From the NCBI GenBank assembly GCA_938084835.1, contig CALKER010000003.1, positions 62,001 to 126,000 on the forward strand: a DNA stretch of 64,000 nt, given 5' to 3'. The stretch is from an uncultured Thermoguttaceae bacterium. Lineage in GTDB: Bacteria > Planctomycetota > Planctomycetia > Pirellulales > Thermoguttaceae. The notes under the pieces are model-generated. The model worked only from the letters and a program-made list of their open reading frames with translations. It did not search any database and was not told where the DNA came from. The position numbers were made by a program, and so were the translations under genes. How positions within the stretch are numbered: position 1 is the stretch's first letter; every line of letters begins with the position of its first letter. This document shows, piece by piece, positions 9,091-18,609 of this stretch.

Positions 9091-10413
9091 TTAAACTAGC
9101 TTGCGATAGTCGAAGACGCCGGGCATCCGCACCGGATAAATTCCGTTTTCGTCTGGTCGAACAGGAGGCTCGGAGTTGAAATCCGCGTCCTCAGGTCCGT
9201 GACGGAATTGTGTGGTAAGCACTTCTTCCCAGGTGACCTGGCGTCCTGAATAGGCAGCCAATTGCCCCATCAGGGCCAGCCGAGTGCTCAAAATCATATA
9301 GTGGCCATTGTTTACCGCCTTACCAGAACGAATTGCCCCAAAAAGAGCTTGATGCTCGGCCAGGTACATGTTCGATTTCGGACCTTTGTACTCCCAGTTG
9401 ACTTTACCCTCGATTCTATGCCGCAGGAGATCGCATTTGCCTTCGGTGCCGTAAAAGATATCACTAACTTCGTTGTAGCAATTGTTGATGGCGCGGCCGA
9501 TGGCATACATGCGAACACCGTTGGGATACTCGAAGACAATCGAGAAATGGTCAAAGCAGTCACCATAGACCCGCCCTACGCTGGCCGCACGCCCTCCCAC
9601 TCCATAAGCCCATAAGGGAGGAATATCTCCTAAAGCCCACGAACCTTTGTCCATGCTATGGATCAGCGACTGGGCGATATCGTCTCCAGAAAGCCATACG
9701 AAGTGGTACCAATTGCGGTACTGATAGGCGATTTCCGAAAGTCCTTCCTCAAATTCGATGAGGCGGTAGGGCGACCGCATGTATGTTTCCTGGATAGCAA
9801 CAATTTGACCAATCGCTCCATCGTGAACGCGCTGCATAGTTTCGCGAACGCCCTCGTGATACCGCCAGCAAAGCCCCGAGACGACACTGAGCCCCTTTTC
9901 CTCGGCTTCCTTACAAGATTTTTCCACTAAGGCGAGATCAGGGAGCTCAGTGGCATGTGGTTTCTCTACAAAAACATGTTTACCGGCGGCAATAGCAGCA
10001 GCCATATATTTGGGATGGAACTTACTTGCGCAAGCGATCAGCACGACATCTACACCGCTGTCGATGACATAACGATATCCGTCGAAACCCACAAAGCAGT
10101 GATCTTCATCCACTTGCACTTGCTTAGGATACTTTTCCTTGAGCAACTTTCGGGCGGTTTGAAGCCGATCTTCGAACACATCCGTCATGGCAACAAGAAT
10201 GGTGCCGGGATCGGCTTGGAAGGCATCAGAGACGGCGCCGGCTCCACGGCCCCCGCACCCAATCAGTCCCAGCTTAAGCGTTTCACTGCCCGCGCCATGC
10301 GCCGCCCGGGCTACCGACAGCATTCCGATGCTACCGGAAGTGAACAGCAAAGATTTCTCCAAAAACCTACGGCGATCTTGTCCCGGAAGCGGTTTACGTT
10401 CGGCGTTTTTCAT
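9091..10413 (-). CDS. Tat-exported Gfo/Idh/MocA family oxidoreductase
   Basis: The 440-residue product has a twin-arginine signal (RRRFLEKSLLF at residues 14-24, then a hydrophobic stretch ending before about residue 43). A Rossmann domain with LGLIGCGGRGAG binds NAD(P), followed by the family EKP motif (FVEKPHAT). The C-terminal half is the alpha/beta substrate domain, with the conserved-style SGLCWRYHEG. These enzymes oxidise or reduce sugars, inositols or similar polyols, and the many planctomycete paralogs usually have unknown substrates. Export by Tat implies periplasmic folding with bound cofactor. The start ATG follows GAGGAG by about ten bases. It is 526 bases from the ceramidase-like gene on the same strand and is only loosely linked to it. 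Confidence 0.92.
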   Translation of the reverse strand: MKNAERKPLPGQDRRRFLEKSLLFTSGSIGMLSVARAAHGAGSETLKLGLIGCGGRGAGAVSDAFQADPGTILVAMTDVFEDRLQTARKLLKEKYPKQVQVDEDHCFVGFDGYRYVIDSGVDVVLIACASKFHPKYMAAAIAAGKHVFVEKPHATELPDLALVEKSCKEAEEKGLSVVSGLCWRYHEGVRETMQRVHDGAIGQIVAIQETYMRSPYRLIEFEEGLSEIAYQYRNWYHFVWLSGDDIAQSLIHSMDKGSWALGDIPPLWAYGVGGRAASVGRVYGDCFDHFSIVFEYPNGVRMYAIGRAINNCYNEVSDIFYGTEGKCDLLRHRIEGKVNWEYKGPKSNMYLAEHQALFGAIRSGKAVNNGHYMILSTRLALMGQLAAYSGRQVTWEEVLTTQFRHGPEDADFNSEPPVRPDENGIYPVRMPGVFDYRKLV

Positions 10414-10939
10414 CTGGCCTAAACTCCTCGTTTATCGATGTGACAAATGAGAGCCGAATACAAGAAGCCGGACTCGAAGCCTTCTGCGGCCGCATCCTCC
10501 TTAAGCGAGCTCACGCCACTATTTTCTGTTGCGAGCTCCAGGCTTTCAACTTGAAAAACTTGGCGGAGCTTAATTACTCGGCTTTATGCCGAAAGCCTTC
10601 CATGGCCCACTCTTTAGATATATTTGGGGATCTGAAACAAGCCACCGACAGCGTGAACCAATCCCCGGCTATTCGTGCGCTCTTATGTCTTTTTCCTCTA
10701 CGAATGTCTTGCTCCGATCCTCCGGTATGATAATCCGCGGGTCGACGTTACGCTCTTTGCAACCAGTAGTGCAAAGCCAAGGAAAAAAGAAAATTGGGGA
10801 TATCCCCTTCCCTCAGCCGGTAATCCTTTGCCAGGGAAACACCGATGAGGTGGACACCGACCTAAATATTTCAATACTTCCGAAATCACCCTTAAGGCAT
10901 GTATCGCATCGGTGTGGGCATTCGCAACGAGCGATTTGG
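10414..10939. other. Gap between two minus-strand genes; no gene seen
   Basis: Small frames on both strands lack ribosome-binding sites and conserved features. Confidence 0.4.
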
Positions 10940-12385
10940 TCATTGCCAAAGTGTTTTCAAAGCCTCCACCGTGACCTCAACTAAAAGCTGTCCGCCTTCT
11001 GGCCCTACCGGCGTACTTTGGGGAACGGCACCGTAACCGCCTGCCCGGACAGCTCGTTCCGTGGGAAGATAACCTCCACTGCCCGCGAGGGAAATGACGA
11101 AGGTCTGCTCTGCAGGGCTGCGAGCTTTAATTTGGATTCCGTAATCAGTGTACAGCTCGAAGGGATTGGTTACCAAAGCTATGTCCCCAAGCCGGATGGC
11201 GTGGAGCTCCATGAGGAACGGTTCTTCATTTCCAGCCTGCTGCCTTTCGAAGCGTTCGACCACGCGGAGGTGCCACCGATAGTTCCAAAGTTCAGCAGGA
11301 TTATTGGCATACTTAGCCGCTTCGGAGGCCGCGTGAGCCGCCTCTTGGGCGGTAATGCGTCGGTAAGGAAGTTTCACCTCTTGAACAAGATGTCGCAGGG
11401 CCACGTGCTCACGAATATCCATTTGGGCTACCTCTAGCGCCTCCTCCCACCCGCGCACAATACGACGCGCAATTTCACCAAGCCGATCAACACCGCGGAG
11501 TTTCCGTGCCCTTTCGTCCGCTTTATGACCGTACATTAAGTGAGGCGAGACATCCCCGCCTGCACCGGTCATCGCCACCACCGCTAAATTCGTTCCGTAT
11601 TTCTTTCGCAGAATTTCGCGGACGGGATGCCAGAAGTCGGCATGGATCATGCTAAGGCTCTCAACTTCCTGTGCGGGGCATGCGATGTTGATGGCTGTTG
11701 CCATGAGCTGGTTCTCTCGGTTCCACAGGAAGAGCACCTCCAGCTCGTGATCCTCCATACTTTCCAGGCCTCGGAATTCCGGGGCATCGGTTCGTCCGTA
11801 CATGATCGCCCTCTCGCCGGCATATAGCGCGCGGCGATTGCGCGCCACCACGGCTTGCCCCTGTCCCCAGGACACTTTGCCCGGTACCCGATTTTCCCAG
11901 CCTTGTGCCACGGCCTCGGCAATTCGATCGGTCATCCATTCGACGTATTCAGTGGGGCGCATCACACCGTCGGGAGGCAAAGCGTAACGCCCTTCTTCGG
12001 TCACCGGAGCCGTGTGGGTATGGGTAGCGCAGAGGAAGATTTTTCGCACGTCGAGTTCGGGAAGTCGCCGCGCGATCTTCTGCCGGACTCTCTCCACAAC
12101 TCCCTCCCGAATGCTGACGATGTCACAGGAAACAATGATGGCCACGTCAGCGGAGGCCCCGTCACGGCGACCTTCCAGCACAAGTGCCGTGGCTGTCAGA
12201 GGCGTGGCTGCCTCGCGGGCAATTCGTAAACGCCGCTGGCCGTCCAACGCCACAGGTTGCTCCGGCGTGATATCTGCCGTTGCCGCCCCAACCCAAAGCT
12301 CGTCGGCAAAAGAGGTCCCCACCCACAATTCCATCCCGATCAAGAGGATGAACAAGGCTACCGCAACACTAATTACTCCACGCAT
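10940..12385 (-). CDS. Neutral/alkaline ceramidase-like exported hydrolase
   Basis: The 481-residue product has a signal peptide (MRGVISVAVALFILLIGMEL, cleaved near the FADE). The mature part begins with VGAATADITPEQPVALDGQ, a typical opening of neutral ceramidase-like proteins. The metal-binding ATHTHTAP motif and the GAGGDVSPH segment, which matches the catalytic-serine region of neutral ceramidases, are both present. Neutral ceramidases hydrolyse the amide bond of ceramide; the bacterial short forms lacking the C-terminal domain, like this one, have untested substrates, and a sugar or lipid amide is possible. The second ATG of the frame (12385) is chosen because AAGGAG lies eight bases upstream; the longer frame to 12412 has no site. 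Confidence 0.87.
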   Translation of the reverse strand: MRGVISVAVALFILLIGMELWVGTSFADELWVGAATADITPEQPVALDGQRRLRIAREAATPLTATALVLEGRRDGASADVAIIVSCDIVSIREGVVERVRQKIARRLPELDVRKIFLCATHTHTAPVTEEGRYALPPDGVMRPTEYVEWMTDRIAEAVAQGWENRVPGKVSWGQGQAVVARNRRALYAGERAIMYGRTDAPEFRGLESMEDHELEVLFLWNRENQLMATAINIACPAQEVESLSMIHADFWHPVREILRKKYGTNLAVVAMTGAGGDVSPHLMYGHKADERARKLRGVDRLGEIARRIVRGWEEALEVAQMDIREHVALRHLVQEVKLPYRRITAQEAAHAASEAAKYANNPAELWNYRWHLRVVERFERQQAGNEEPFLMELHAIRLGDIALVTNPFELYTDYGIQIKARSPAEQTFVISLAGSGGYLPTERAVRAGGYGAVPQSTPVGPEGGQLLVEVTVEALKTLWQ

Positions 12386-12726
12386 AGGGAGGACTCCTTG
12401 GAAGTTTAGCAAAGCTAGGGGGTTGTTTCCGGTTTTTGGTTTACTCCTCGCCGAGCGGCAGAGCTGACCCCCAATTAATTAAGGTCGCACCGCGGTGAAG
12501 ACATGCGCCGGCTTACTTTCGGTAAAGCATGGAGCGGCCTTCTTTGTTCCATCGTGGGGATCGAATCCTTATTCGGGCCTGCGCTCTGCACTTTATCCAC
12601 CCGGCTTACCACTTGCCTCGATAGGGATTGAGAGGTTGTAATGGAAATCATAGACGGTGCTAAAAAGGGGCCTCAAAGGCCGAGATCCGAACCGCCACAA
12701 ATCCGACGCTTCGCCAGGAGGACACC
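12386..12726. other. Divergent intergenic region with promoters for both sides
   Basis: 341 bases lie between two divergent genes. A TTGAGA near 12628 is followed by poor -10 matches; nothing more specific can be said. Confidence 0.35.
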
Positions 12727-13146
12727 ATGCCCACTGTACCATCGGGATGGTGGGGTACTTGGATGCTAACTCTCATGGTGCTAGGCAGCTTGGGAGGCTG
12801 TCACCGAGGTAATCCTAACTTTGCCCAGGTCTATGGTCAGGTCCGGTTGGATGGCGAACCTTTGGCCGGCGCCTTGGTCGAATTTGAGCCGGAAAACGGT
12901 TCTCCCTCTTACGGAGTGACCGATCCCTACGGGCGGTACACACTGCGATTCAACCATCAGCAGTCTGGGGCACTGATTGGCCGGCACACTGTGCGAATTA
13001 CCACGCGCCGGTCCTCAATAGATGAGCAGGGTAAACCCGTGATCTTACCGGAAAAAGTCCCCCCGCAATATAACTGGCGATCCACTTTACAGGTGGAAGT
13101 GCGGCCCGGGTCGAACCGCCACGATTTCGATTTAAAGAGCCGTTAA
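12727..13146 (+). CDS. Carboxypeptidase-regulatory-like lipoprotein
   Basis: This 139-residue protein has a lipoprotein signal: a hydrophobic core (WMLTLMVLGSL) ends in a lipobox GGC with Cys at residue 25. After it, VYGQVRLDGEPLAGALVEFE and YGVTDPYGRYTLRF are the two hallmarks of the carboxypeptidase regulatory-like/transthyretin-type beta-sandwich common in planctomycete lipoproteins. There is no catalytic centre, and such proteins are thought to act as surface or periplasmic binding or structural modules. GGAGG stands five bases before the ATG. The gene is alone on the plus strand among minus-strand genes. Confidence 0.9.
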   Translation: MPTVPSGWWGTWMLTLMVLGSLGGCHRGNPNFAQVYGQVRLDGEPLAGALVEFEPENGSPSYGVTDPYGRYTLRFNHQQSGALIGRHTVRITTRRSSIDEQGKPVILPEKVPPQYNWRSTLQVEVRPGSNRHDFDLKSR

Positions 13147-13241
13147 GCAGCGCCAGTATTCTCCTTTAGGCGCATAGCACTTTGGCTAGCTAGGGCAACA
13201 TCGGTCCGCCCCCGTGGCTCTATTAGACAAGTCTCGCAAGA

Positions 13242-13263
13242 TTTGGAAAACCACTCTTCCAAA
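13242..13263. terminator. Hairpin between convergent genes
   Basis: TTTGGAA and TTCCAAA pair across eight bases. It lies between the stop of the lipoprotein gene (+) and the stop of the asparaginase gene (-). It has only a short T-tract on either strand, so it is a weak bidirectional candidate. Confidence 0.35.
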
Positions 13264-13273
13264 CCGGCCCTCC

Positions 13274-14350
13274 CTAACTTGCGGGCGAGAGCACGAAATC
13301 CGGCTCACGGAGGGCCTCCTCGTGGGGAGAGCGTACGGCCACCACAAACCCCGGTCGTAGGGCGGCTGCGGCCCACCGGCCCATTACGTCAAGCACAATC
13401 ACCGCCGCCTGTTTGCCTTCCAACTGCCGGAAGCTTCGCTCAATGCGGTGAATGACCTCAATGGCGGCCTCCCTCGGTGAGGCTCCCCGCCGAAGACATT
13501 CCACTGCCAGGAAGCTCCCGCAGACCCCCATGATCAGTTCCCCGGTTCCAGTGGCCACTGCCGCGCCCACGCATGGATCCACATAAAGCCCATGCCCGAT
13601 GAGGGGCGAATCTCCCACTCGACCGGGAAGTTTAAACGGAAGACCACTCGTTGAGCAACCCGCGGCAATCTCACCGTACTTATCCCGGGCGATAACGCCG
13701 ACGGTATCGTGCCCCGATGGCCCACTCCGGTAAGGAGCAGACGGGGAGACAATTTCCTGCGGCAGGCAGGTTTCCGCCGGAAAGGGCTCACCAGCCATAT
13801 TCTCGCCCTTAACCGATGCCGGCGTGGAGTTACTGACATCCACACCCGCGGCGATGGTGGCAGTCGAATCTTCCGCCCCGTGGCGAACAGCTTCCCCAAC
13901 TTGAGGTCCCGCAATCTGCCCTGCCAGCCAGCGGCGCCATCTAACTAGCGCTTCCCACGTTCGCAGAGGTTGCTCCTCCAACCCAAAGGAGCGGCCAAAT
14001 CGCTCGGCGCCTTCTCCTACCAAAAGCTTGTGAGGTGAATGCTCCATTACTAGGCGAGCCAACCGAATCGGGTGCGGAAAGCATCGAATGAAGGCCACGC
14101 CCGCAGACTTTTCCGGCGAAAGCATAATGGCCGCATCCAACGATACCTGCCCAGTAGCATCGGGCAATCCTCCGACACCCACGCTGAGCACTTCCGGATC
14201 CGCCTCCACAGCTTGGCACCCTGCCTCAACAGCCTCAATTGCACACCCTCCCAGCTCGCTGAGAACTCTCCATCCTGCAGCACAGGCCTTGGCCCCAAAG
14301 TTCCAAGTGCTCAGAATCAAAGGCTCCGATTGTAAACTTTGTTCACCCAT
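13274..14350 (-). CDS. N(4)-(beta-N-acetylglucosaminyl)-L-asparaginase family (Ntn hydrolase)
   Basis: Aspartylglucosaminidases cleave the GlcNAc-Asn linkage after self-cleavage that exposes an N-terminal threonine. The 358-residue product shows STWNFGAKA near its N-terminus and the self-cleavage site GHDTVGVIA with Thr216 as predicted nucleophile. The glycine/arginine pocket GRVGDSPLIGHGLYVD and the oxyanion-type ATGTGELIM are also present; all three align with the human enzyme by eye. The stretch before the cleavage site (about 150-213) is longer and more polar than usual. No signal peptide is visible, so the location is probably cytoplasmic. The ATG at 14350 is chosen because GGAAGGG precedes it; the frame is open to 14506 without a good site. 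Isoaspartyl peptidase activity is an alternative within the same fold. Confidence 0.9.
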   Translation of the reverse strand: MGEQSLQSEPLILSTWNFGAKACAAGWRVLSELGGCAIEAVEAGCQAVEADPEVLSVGVGGLPDATGQVSLDAAIMLSPEKSAGVAFIRCFPHPIRLARLVMEHSPHKLLVGEGAERFGRSFGLEEQPLRTWEALVRWRRWLAGQIAGPQVGEAVRHGAEDSTATIAAGVDVSNSTPASVKGENMAGEPFPAETCLPQEIVSPSAPYRSGPSGHDTVGVIARDKYGEIAAGCSTSGLPFKLPGRVGDSPLIGHGLYVDPCVGAAVATGTGELIMGVCGSFLAVECLRRGASPREAAIEVIHRIERSFRQLEGKQAAVIVLDVMGRWAAAALRPGFVVAVRSPHEEALREPDFVLSPAS

Positions 14351-14567
14351 GGTTACCCTTCCAACAATCGCCGTTCCCATATTCTTTGCAACGATTCCGG
14401 TCTCTTGAGGGGCAAAAATGACCTGGCGACGAGTTGAGGCAACCTTCCGGGGCGCCCAAGCGGGAAACTGAAACTCCACCTTTTGACCGGCGAAAGGGTC
14501 AACCAACTATCGTAACCTTTAGGTTTCCCCGGTTGGGAGGCTGTGGCTGACCCGGCGCTGCTCCCCA

Positions 14568-15593
14568 TCAATCCCACCTCCAATACCGGAGGATGCACCA
14601 CACCGCGCGTAGGGCATCGCGGAGGCGAATTTTTTTGCCCTCGGCGTAAGTCCGGCCGAAATAGGTAATACCCACCTCGTAAATACGGTACCGCCGTCGG
14701 GCCACTTTGGCCGTTACCTCGATTTCAAAACCAAATCGCTCCTCTCGAAGCGTGGGAGCAATGGCCCGGATCACATCGCCACGGAATGCCTTGTAACATG
14801 TTTCCACGTCAGTAAGGTTGAGATCTGTAAACATATTGGACAGAGTCGTAATAATCCAATTGGCGACCGCATGCCAAAAATAAAGCACCCGATGTGGTCC
14901 GGCGGGTAAAAAGCGCGATCCGTAGACAACGTCTGCTACCCCGCTGATGATAGGATGAATAAGCTCCGGGTAATGGACCGGATCGTACTCCAGATCGGCA
15001 TCCTGAATAAGAACCACATCCCCTTTGGCCACGTTCAAGGCACTCCTGATGGCAGCCCCTTTACCGCGATTGTTGTCATGAAGGAGTACATGAAATCCCG
15101 GTAGACCGCGCCACTGCTCCACAATTTGCCGCGTGCCATCAGTGCTGCCGTCGTCGACGATAATGATCTCCTTGGGGATGGGAACTGCCTCCACTCGTCG
15201 GACAAGTTCCTCCAGGGTGGCCCGCTCGTTAAAAACCGGTATGACTACCGAAAGCAGAAAGTTTGGTGGCAAATCGATCCAACCTATGCTTGGCCCGAAC
15301 CGCCGCATAAATACACGAAGTCGCGAGATCGCTTCCTGAGGCAAAGCTCGCTGGTCAACGAGCTGGCCGCACAACGGACAAGGAAAGGAGCCCGTTTCCG
15401 CTTCGCCACTCGCCGATAAATTGTGCGATATGACCGCATCAAGAACCACCCCCGAGGAGTCATTGTAGCACGACCCCACCACAACAGAGGGCGTTCGCTC
15501 CCCCTCCTGATCGGAAGTTCGCTCCGGGGCCACCTGTCCCAGGGAAGGGGGCATCGAAGGGCCGGTTCTGCCACTTTCGGGGATTGCGCTCAT
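14568..15593 (-). CDS. Family 2 glycosyltransferase with N-terminal CxxC segment
   Basis: The GT-A domain starts near residue 113 (LLSVVIPVFNERATLEELV). It shows the nucleotide-binding IIIVDDGSTDGT and the metal-binding IQDADLEYDP (Asp198, Asp200), followed by the ERFGFEIEVTAK region typical of dolichyl-phosphate or polyprenyl-phosphate hexose synthases. The GT domain most likely transfers a sugar from a nucleotide donor to a lipid phosphate at the inner face of the membrane; no C-terminal membrane helices are present. The first 110 residues are unusual: a Ser/Gly-rich tail with PCPLCGQ (Cys72, Cys75), which may be half a zinc site. The ATG at 15593 has no clear ribosome-binding site, so the N-terminus is less certain than the domain. 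Confidence 0.9.
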   Translation of the reverse strand: MSAIPESGRTGPSMPPSLGQVAPERTSDQEGERTPSVVVGSCYNDSSGVVLDAVISHNLSASGEAETGSFPCPLCGQLVDQRALPQEAISRLRVFMRRFGPSIGWIDLPPNFLLSVVIPVFNERATLEELVRRVEAVPIPKEIIIVDDGSTDGTRQIVEQWRGLPGFHVLLHDNNRGKGAAIRSALNVAKGDVVLIQDADLEYDPVHYPELIHPIISGVADVVYGSRFLPAGPHRVLYFWHAVANWIITTLSNMFTDLNLTDVETCYKAFRGDVIRAIAPTLREERFGFEIEVTAKVARRRYRIYEVGITYFGRTYAEGKKIRLRDALRAVWCILRYWRWD

Positions 15594-15805
15594 TGCGAAA
15601 CAAATCCGTTAGAACTCCCAGTTTTTTAGCACAAACGGATAACCAGCTGCAACCGCGGTTGGCACTAGGAACCCATCGTATCTGCTCTCCGTAAGTAACG
15701 AGCTCACGCAACAAATGACAGAGCAACTACCACGTTGGAACGGCCACTCCGTCGGAATGGGAAGGTAGCGACTTTGTTTCCAGCTATCGACTGCCTACCC
15801 CCTAA

Positions 15806-16411
15806 TCATGGGTGGGCAACACTTTCTGCGAAAAGCTCGCGGGTCCTGGCGGTAATCTCCCAAGGGAAAGGCTTCCCGGCGAACTTGGCGAGGACGGCAG
15901 CCACCACTTCCGGTGGCAAGAACCGAGCCAGCTCCCGTTCCCCGGCCACCGAGGCAATCTGCTTGATTAACGAGCTGGAGACGTGGGCCAGTTCCCCGTC
16001 GGCCACCATGAAAAGAGTTTCTACCTCCGGGGCGAGGCGGCGGTTGGCCATCATCATCGTAAGCTCCGCCTGGATATCCGTGATCGGGCGCACCCCCCGA
16101 ATCATGATTTGGGCCCCACACCGTTTGACGAACTCCACCGCCAAGCCGGTGAACGTGCGAATTTCAATGTTCCGAAGATGGCGAGTTGCCATGCGGATAA
16201 GCTCCACCCGCTCTTCCGCCGTGAACATCGGTGTTTTCTCGATGTTCACGCCCACGCCAACAATCAGCTTCTCGAAAAGTCGGCTTGCCCGCTCCATTAC
16301 GTTGAGATGCCCTAAAGTGATAGGGTCAAATGACCCTGGATACACTGCTACGCCGGCTTTAGCCGGTGGTGGGTCGTCATAGAAAGTTTTAACACTAGCA
16401 TCTTCGTTCAT
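15806..16411 (-). CDS. coaD: Phosphopantetheine adenylyltransferase
   Basis: CoaD catalyses the fourth step of coenzyme A synthesis, joining ATP and 4'-phosphopantetheine to give dephospho-CoA in the cytoplasm. The 201-residue product has the nucleotidyltransferase signature YPGSFDPITLGHLNV (TLGH near 32-35). It also has the conserved IRGVRPITDIQAELTMMMAN and the ATP-binding SSSLIKQ near the C-terminus. It is longer than the usual 160 residues because of about 20 extra N-terminal residues and a C-terminal tail. The ATG at 16411 lacks a strong ribosome-binding site, so a start closer to the domain cannot be excluded. It does not overlap its neighbours. Confidence 0.96.
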   Translation of the reverse strand: MNEDASVKTFYDDPPPAKAGVAVYPGSFDPITLGHLNVMERASRLFEKLIVGVGVNIEKTPMFTAEERVELIRMATRHLRNIEIRTFTGLAVEFVKRCGAQIMIRGVRPITDIQAELTMMMANRRLAPEVETLFMVADGELAHVSSSLIKQIASVAGERELARFLPPEVVAAVLAKFAGKPFPWEITARTRELFAESVAHP

Positions 16412-16841
16412 TTGGAAAACGTCCCCTGACGAATCTGACTAAAGCTCCATCTTGCCTTAAACAATCACTCGGGTGGCTCGCACTGAGTTTAGCAGTCCTA
16501 TCATTTGTGTGGACTAACCAGCGAGACTATTCTGCTTCTTTTTCTTGTTCTTGCCCCACTATGCTGTTTTTTTAGCACCTAGATCCAGGCCTAGAGGCTC
16601 GCAACGGCATGAAACCACGATTTCCCACGTGCGAGGCTCTATTCCACTTTTCCACGTCCGGCTCCTAGGAACAAAAAGGCATGGCAAAACGACAGCTATT
16701 GGTGCTGCTGAAGCTCCCCGCTGAAAACTTCTTGTACAGTTTCCTCCTGCATAAAGGCGCTAAAGCCAGCGTGCCGACTTACTTGGGAAATCGATGACGA
16801 AAGCTACTTTCATCAGGGATTTCCCGCGGTAGGCCCGCTCA
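16412..16841. other. Gap with one long imperfect hairpin
   Basis: The 46-base inverted repeat at 16594-16639 is the only notable structure. No gene was seen. Confidence 0.45.
16594..16639. repeat. Hairpin with 10-bp stem (one mismatch)
   Basis: GAGGCTCGCA and TGCGAGGCTC can pair with one G-G mismatch over a 26-base loop. There is no T-run at the base, so it is not a canonical terminator. It lies between a class V aminotransferase gene and coaD. Confidence 0.35.
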
Positions 16842-17990
16842 CTAGAGCTTTCCGCTGCGAAATTCTCTTAAGACGCCAAGAAGTCGGTCCACGTCTTCCT
16901 CGTTATTGTATGCGTGAGGGCTTATGCGAAGCCGACCTCCGCGGACACTTAAGACGATACCGGCCTCGTAGCATCTTTGTTTGATTTCGTGCGGATCCAC
17001 ACCAGGAAGCTCGAAAGCCACAATACCACTTTTCAACCCCGGTGAACGATTGGAGATAATTCTGGCCCCGAGTCCTGTCAGCCCCTCGCAGGCGTAGTCT
17101 GTTAATTCAAGCACTCGCAGGGCAATTCGCGCCGGCTCGAGTCGGGTGAGCAAGGACAGGCTTTCGCCCAAACCGATCATCCCCACCGAGTTGTGGGAGC
17201 CACCTTCAAACCTTTCCGCCGATGGTTTTAAGTTCAATTCAATTCGATGGAAATCGTGAGCGTGCACTACGCTCTGCCAACCAATACCAATAGGTTTCAT
17301 CCTGTCCAAATGCTCCTTGCGAACGTAAAAAATGCCAGCCCCCTCCGGTCCGAGGAGCCATTTATGACCGTCGGCGGCCAAAAAGTCCACGGGGATTTCT
17401 TTCACATTGATCGGGAAGACGCCAAGTCCTTGAATCGCGTCAACACACGTCAGGGCCCCCACCTGCCGGGCCATTTGGCACAGGTCTGCTAAATCGATGC
17501 GGTAACCGTCGGCGAATTGAACCCAACTTACGGCGATCAATTTGGTGTTGCGGTCGCACGCGGCCCGAAGACTATCCAGCAGCGGACGTCCTGGCTGTAC
17601 CTCAACCCGCCGAGGCTCGATCCCTAAACGTGCCAGGGCTAGCCACGGGTATTGATTGGTGGGAAATTCACTGGCAGGAAATACCACATTGTCTCCCGGC
17701 CTCCACTCAAGCCCAAAGGCCACCAAATTTATTCCCGTAGTGGTGTTTCCGACCAAAGCAATCTCGTCAACGTCACATCCCAAGAGGGTCGCCGCTCTTT
17801 CCCGGGTGTGGCGCAGCCGAAGCTTCCATTCCGTGCAAGCCAGTTCACCCTGCAGAGCCGCCTGTTCAGCCCACCTACGCACCGCATCCGCTGTGGTCGC
17901 AGGAATGGGGGCTACCGCAGCGTGATCCAAGTACGCCCACTTGGTTGCCACCGGCATAAGCTGTCTAAATTCTTCCCATAACCCCTTCAT
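16842..17990 (-). CDS. Class V aminotransferase / cysteine-desulfurase-like PLP enzyme
   Basis: The 382-residue product is a fold-type I PLP enzyme of the class V (SufS/NifS-like) group. The N-terminus has YLDHAAVAPIP; phosphate contacts include GNTTTGINLV (82-91); PLP-ring and pyridine-nitrogen residues lie in VDAIQGLG (Asp184, Gln187). The Schiff-base lysine is Lys210 in ADGHKWLLGPEG. There is no conserved Cys loop of a dedicated cysteine desulfurase in the expected position, and no suf or isc genes are near, so its substrate is open: a selenocysteine-lyase-like, kynureninase-like or isopenicillin-epimerase-like reaction are all possible. It is cytoplasmic. The ATG at 17990 has only a weak GGAAG upstream. 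It is monocistronic by spacing. Confidence 0.88.
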   Translation of the reverse strand: MKGLWEEFRQLMPVATKWAYLDHAAVAPIPATTADAVRRWAEQAALQGELACTEWKLRLRHTRERAATLLGCDVDEIALVGNTTTGINLVAFGLEWRPGDNVVFPASEFPTNQYPWLALARLGIEPRRVEVQPGRPLLDSLRAACDRNTKLIAVSWVQFADGYRIDLADLCQMARQVGALTCVDAIQGLGVFPINVKEIPVDFLAADGHKWLLGPEGAGIFYVRKEHLDRMKPIGIGWQSVVHAHDFHRIELNLKPSAERFEGGSHNSVGMIGLGESLSLLTRLEPARIALRVLELTDYACEGLTGLGARIISNRSPGLKSGIVAFELPGVDPHEIKQRCYEAGIVLSVRGGRLRISPHAYNNEEDVDRLLGVLREFRSGKL

Positions 17991-18609
17991 AAAACGACTT
18001 CCATCACGAAAAAAGTCCTCCGAGGGGCATCAAAAATTCCCGGAAGCGGCAATGGCGTAAACCGGTAAACAGCTGACAAAAATCGGTACAAAAGGTGGTA
18101 TGATACCCCCATAATTGACGGCTCTCAGGGGGGGCGAGGTGTTCCCACTGTCAGTAGGCGTCGACCTTGGTAGCGCGCATCGCCGCAAAATCTTCCCCCG
18201 CCTTTTCCTCGCCGTCTCATATGCTCCGGCTTTTTCCGAAAATTGCAAACGTTTCTTCGTGGCCGACTATGTTAGCAAAAAGCGCGAATTATACTTGGGA
18301 GGACCACACTCCGATAAAGAGGCCCGTATCCCTGCTACTAGCGACAAGGCGAAAGGGGGAGAACAGGCCCCATTCAGGCACAGTCGGGTGTTTGAGGCAA
18401 ACCAATTACATGACTTGCCCGGAAAATTGGTGGTAATTCGGGTTGGTACTTTGATAAGAAATCGGCTTCGGTTGTGCGGGCGGGGTCTACCTGAAAAAGG
18501 CGGTTACCTAGCTGCCCCCGCCTCCTGCCCGCGTGGGAAGAGCCTAGGACAACCGCGGGAATCCAGACCGCCTGCGGAGTAGGCACGTAAGACAGGTGGG
18601 ACTGCGCTC
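17991..18609. other. Gap with possible plus-strand promoter, no certain gene
   Basis: An extended -10-like TGGTATGAT is centred on 18099-18104 with CTGACA about 20 bases upstream, directing plus-strand transcription. A 155-codon plus frame follows at once but has no ribosome-binding site and low-quality composition. A leader for the 59-aa protein gene is an alternative. Confidence 0.3.

Noticed and set aside
18115..18582. 155-codon plus-strand frame after a promoter-like box
   Set aside because: No ribosome-binding site, TTG start directly after the -10 box and random-looking product.
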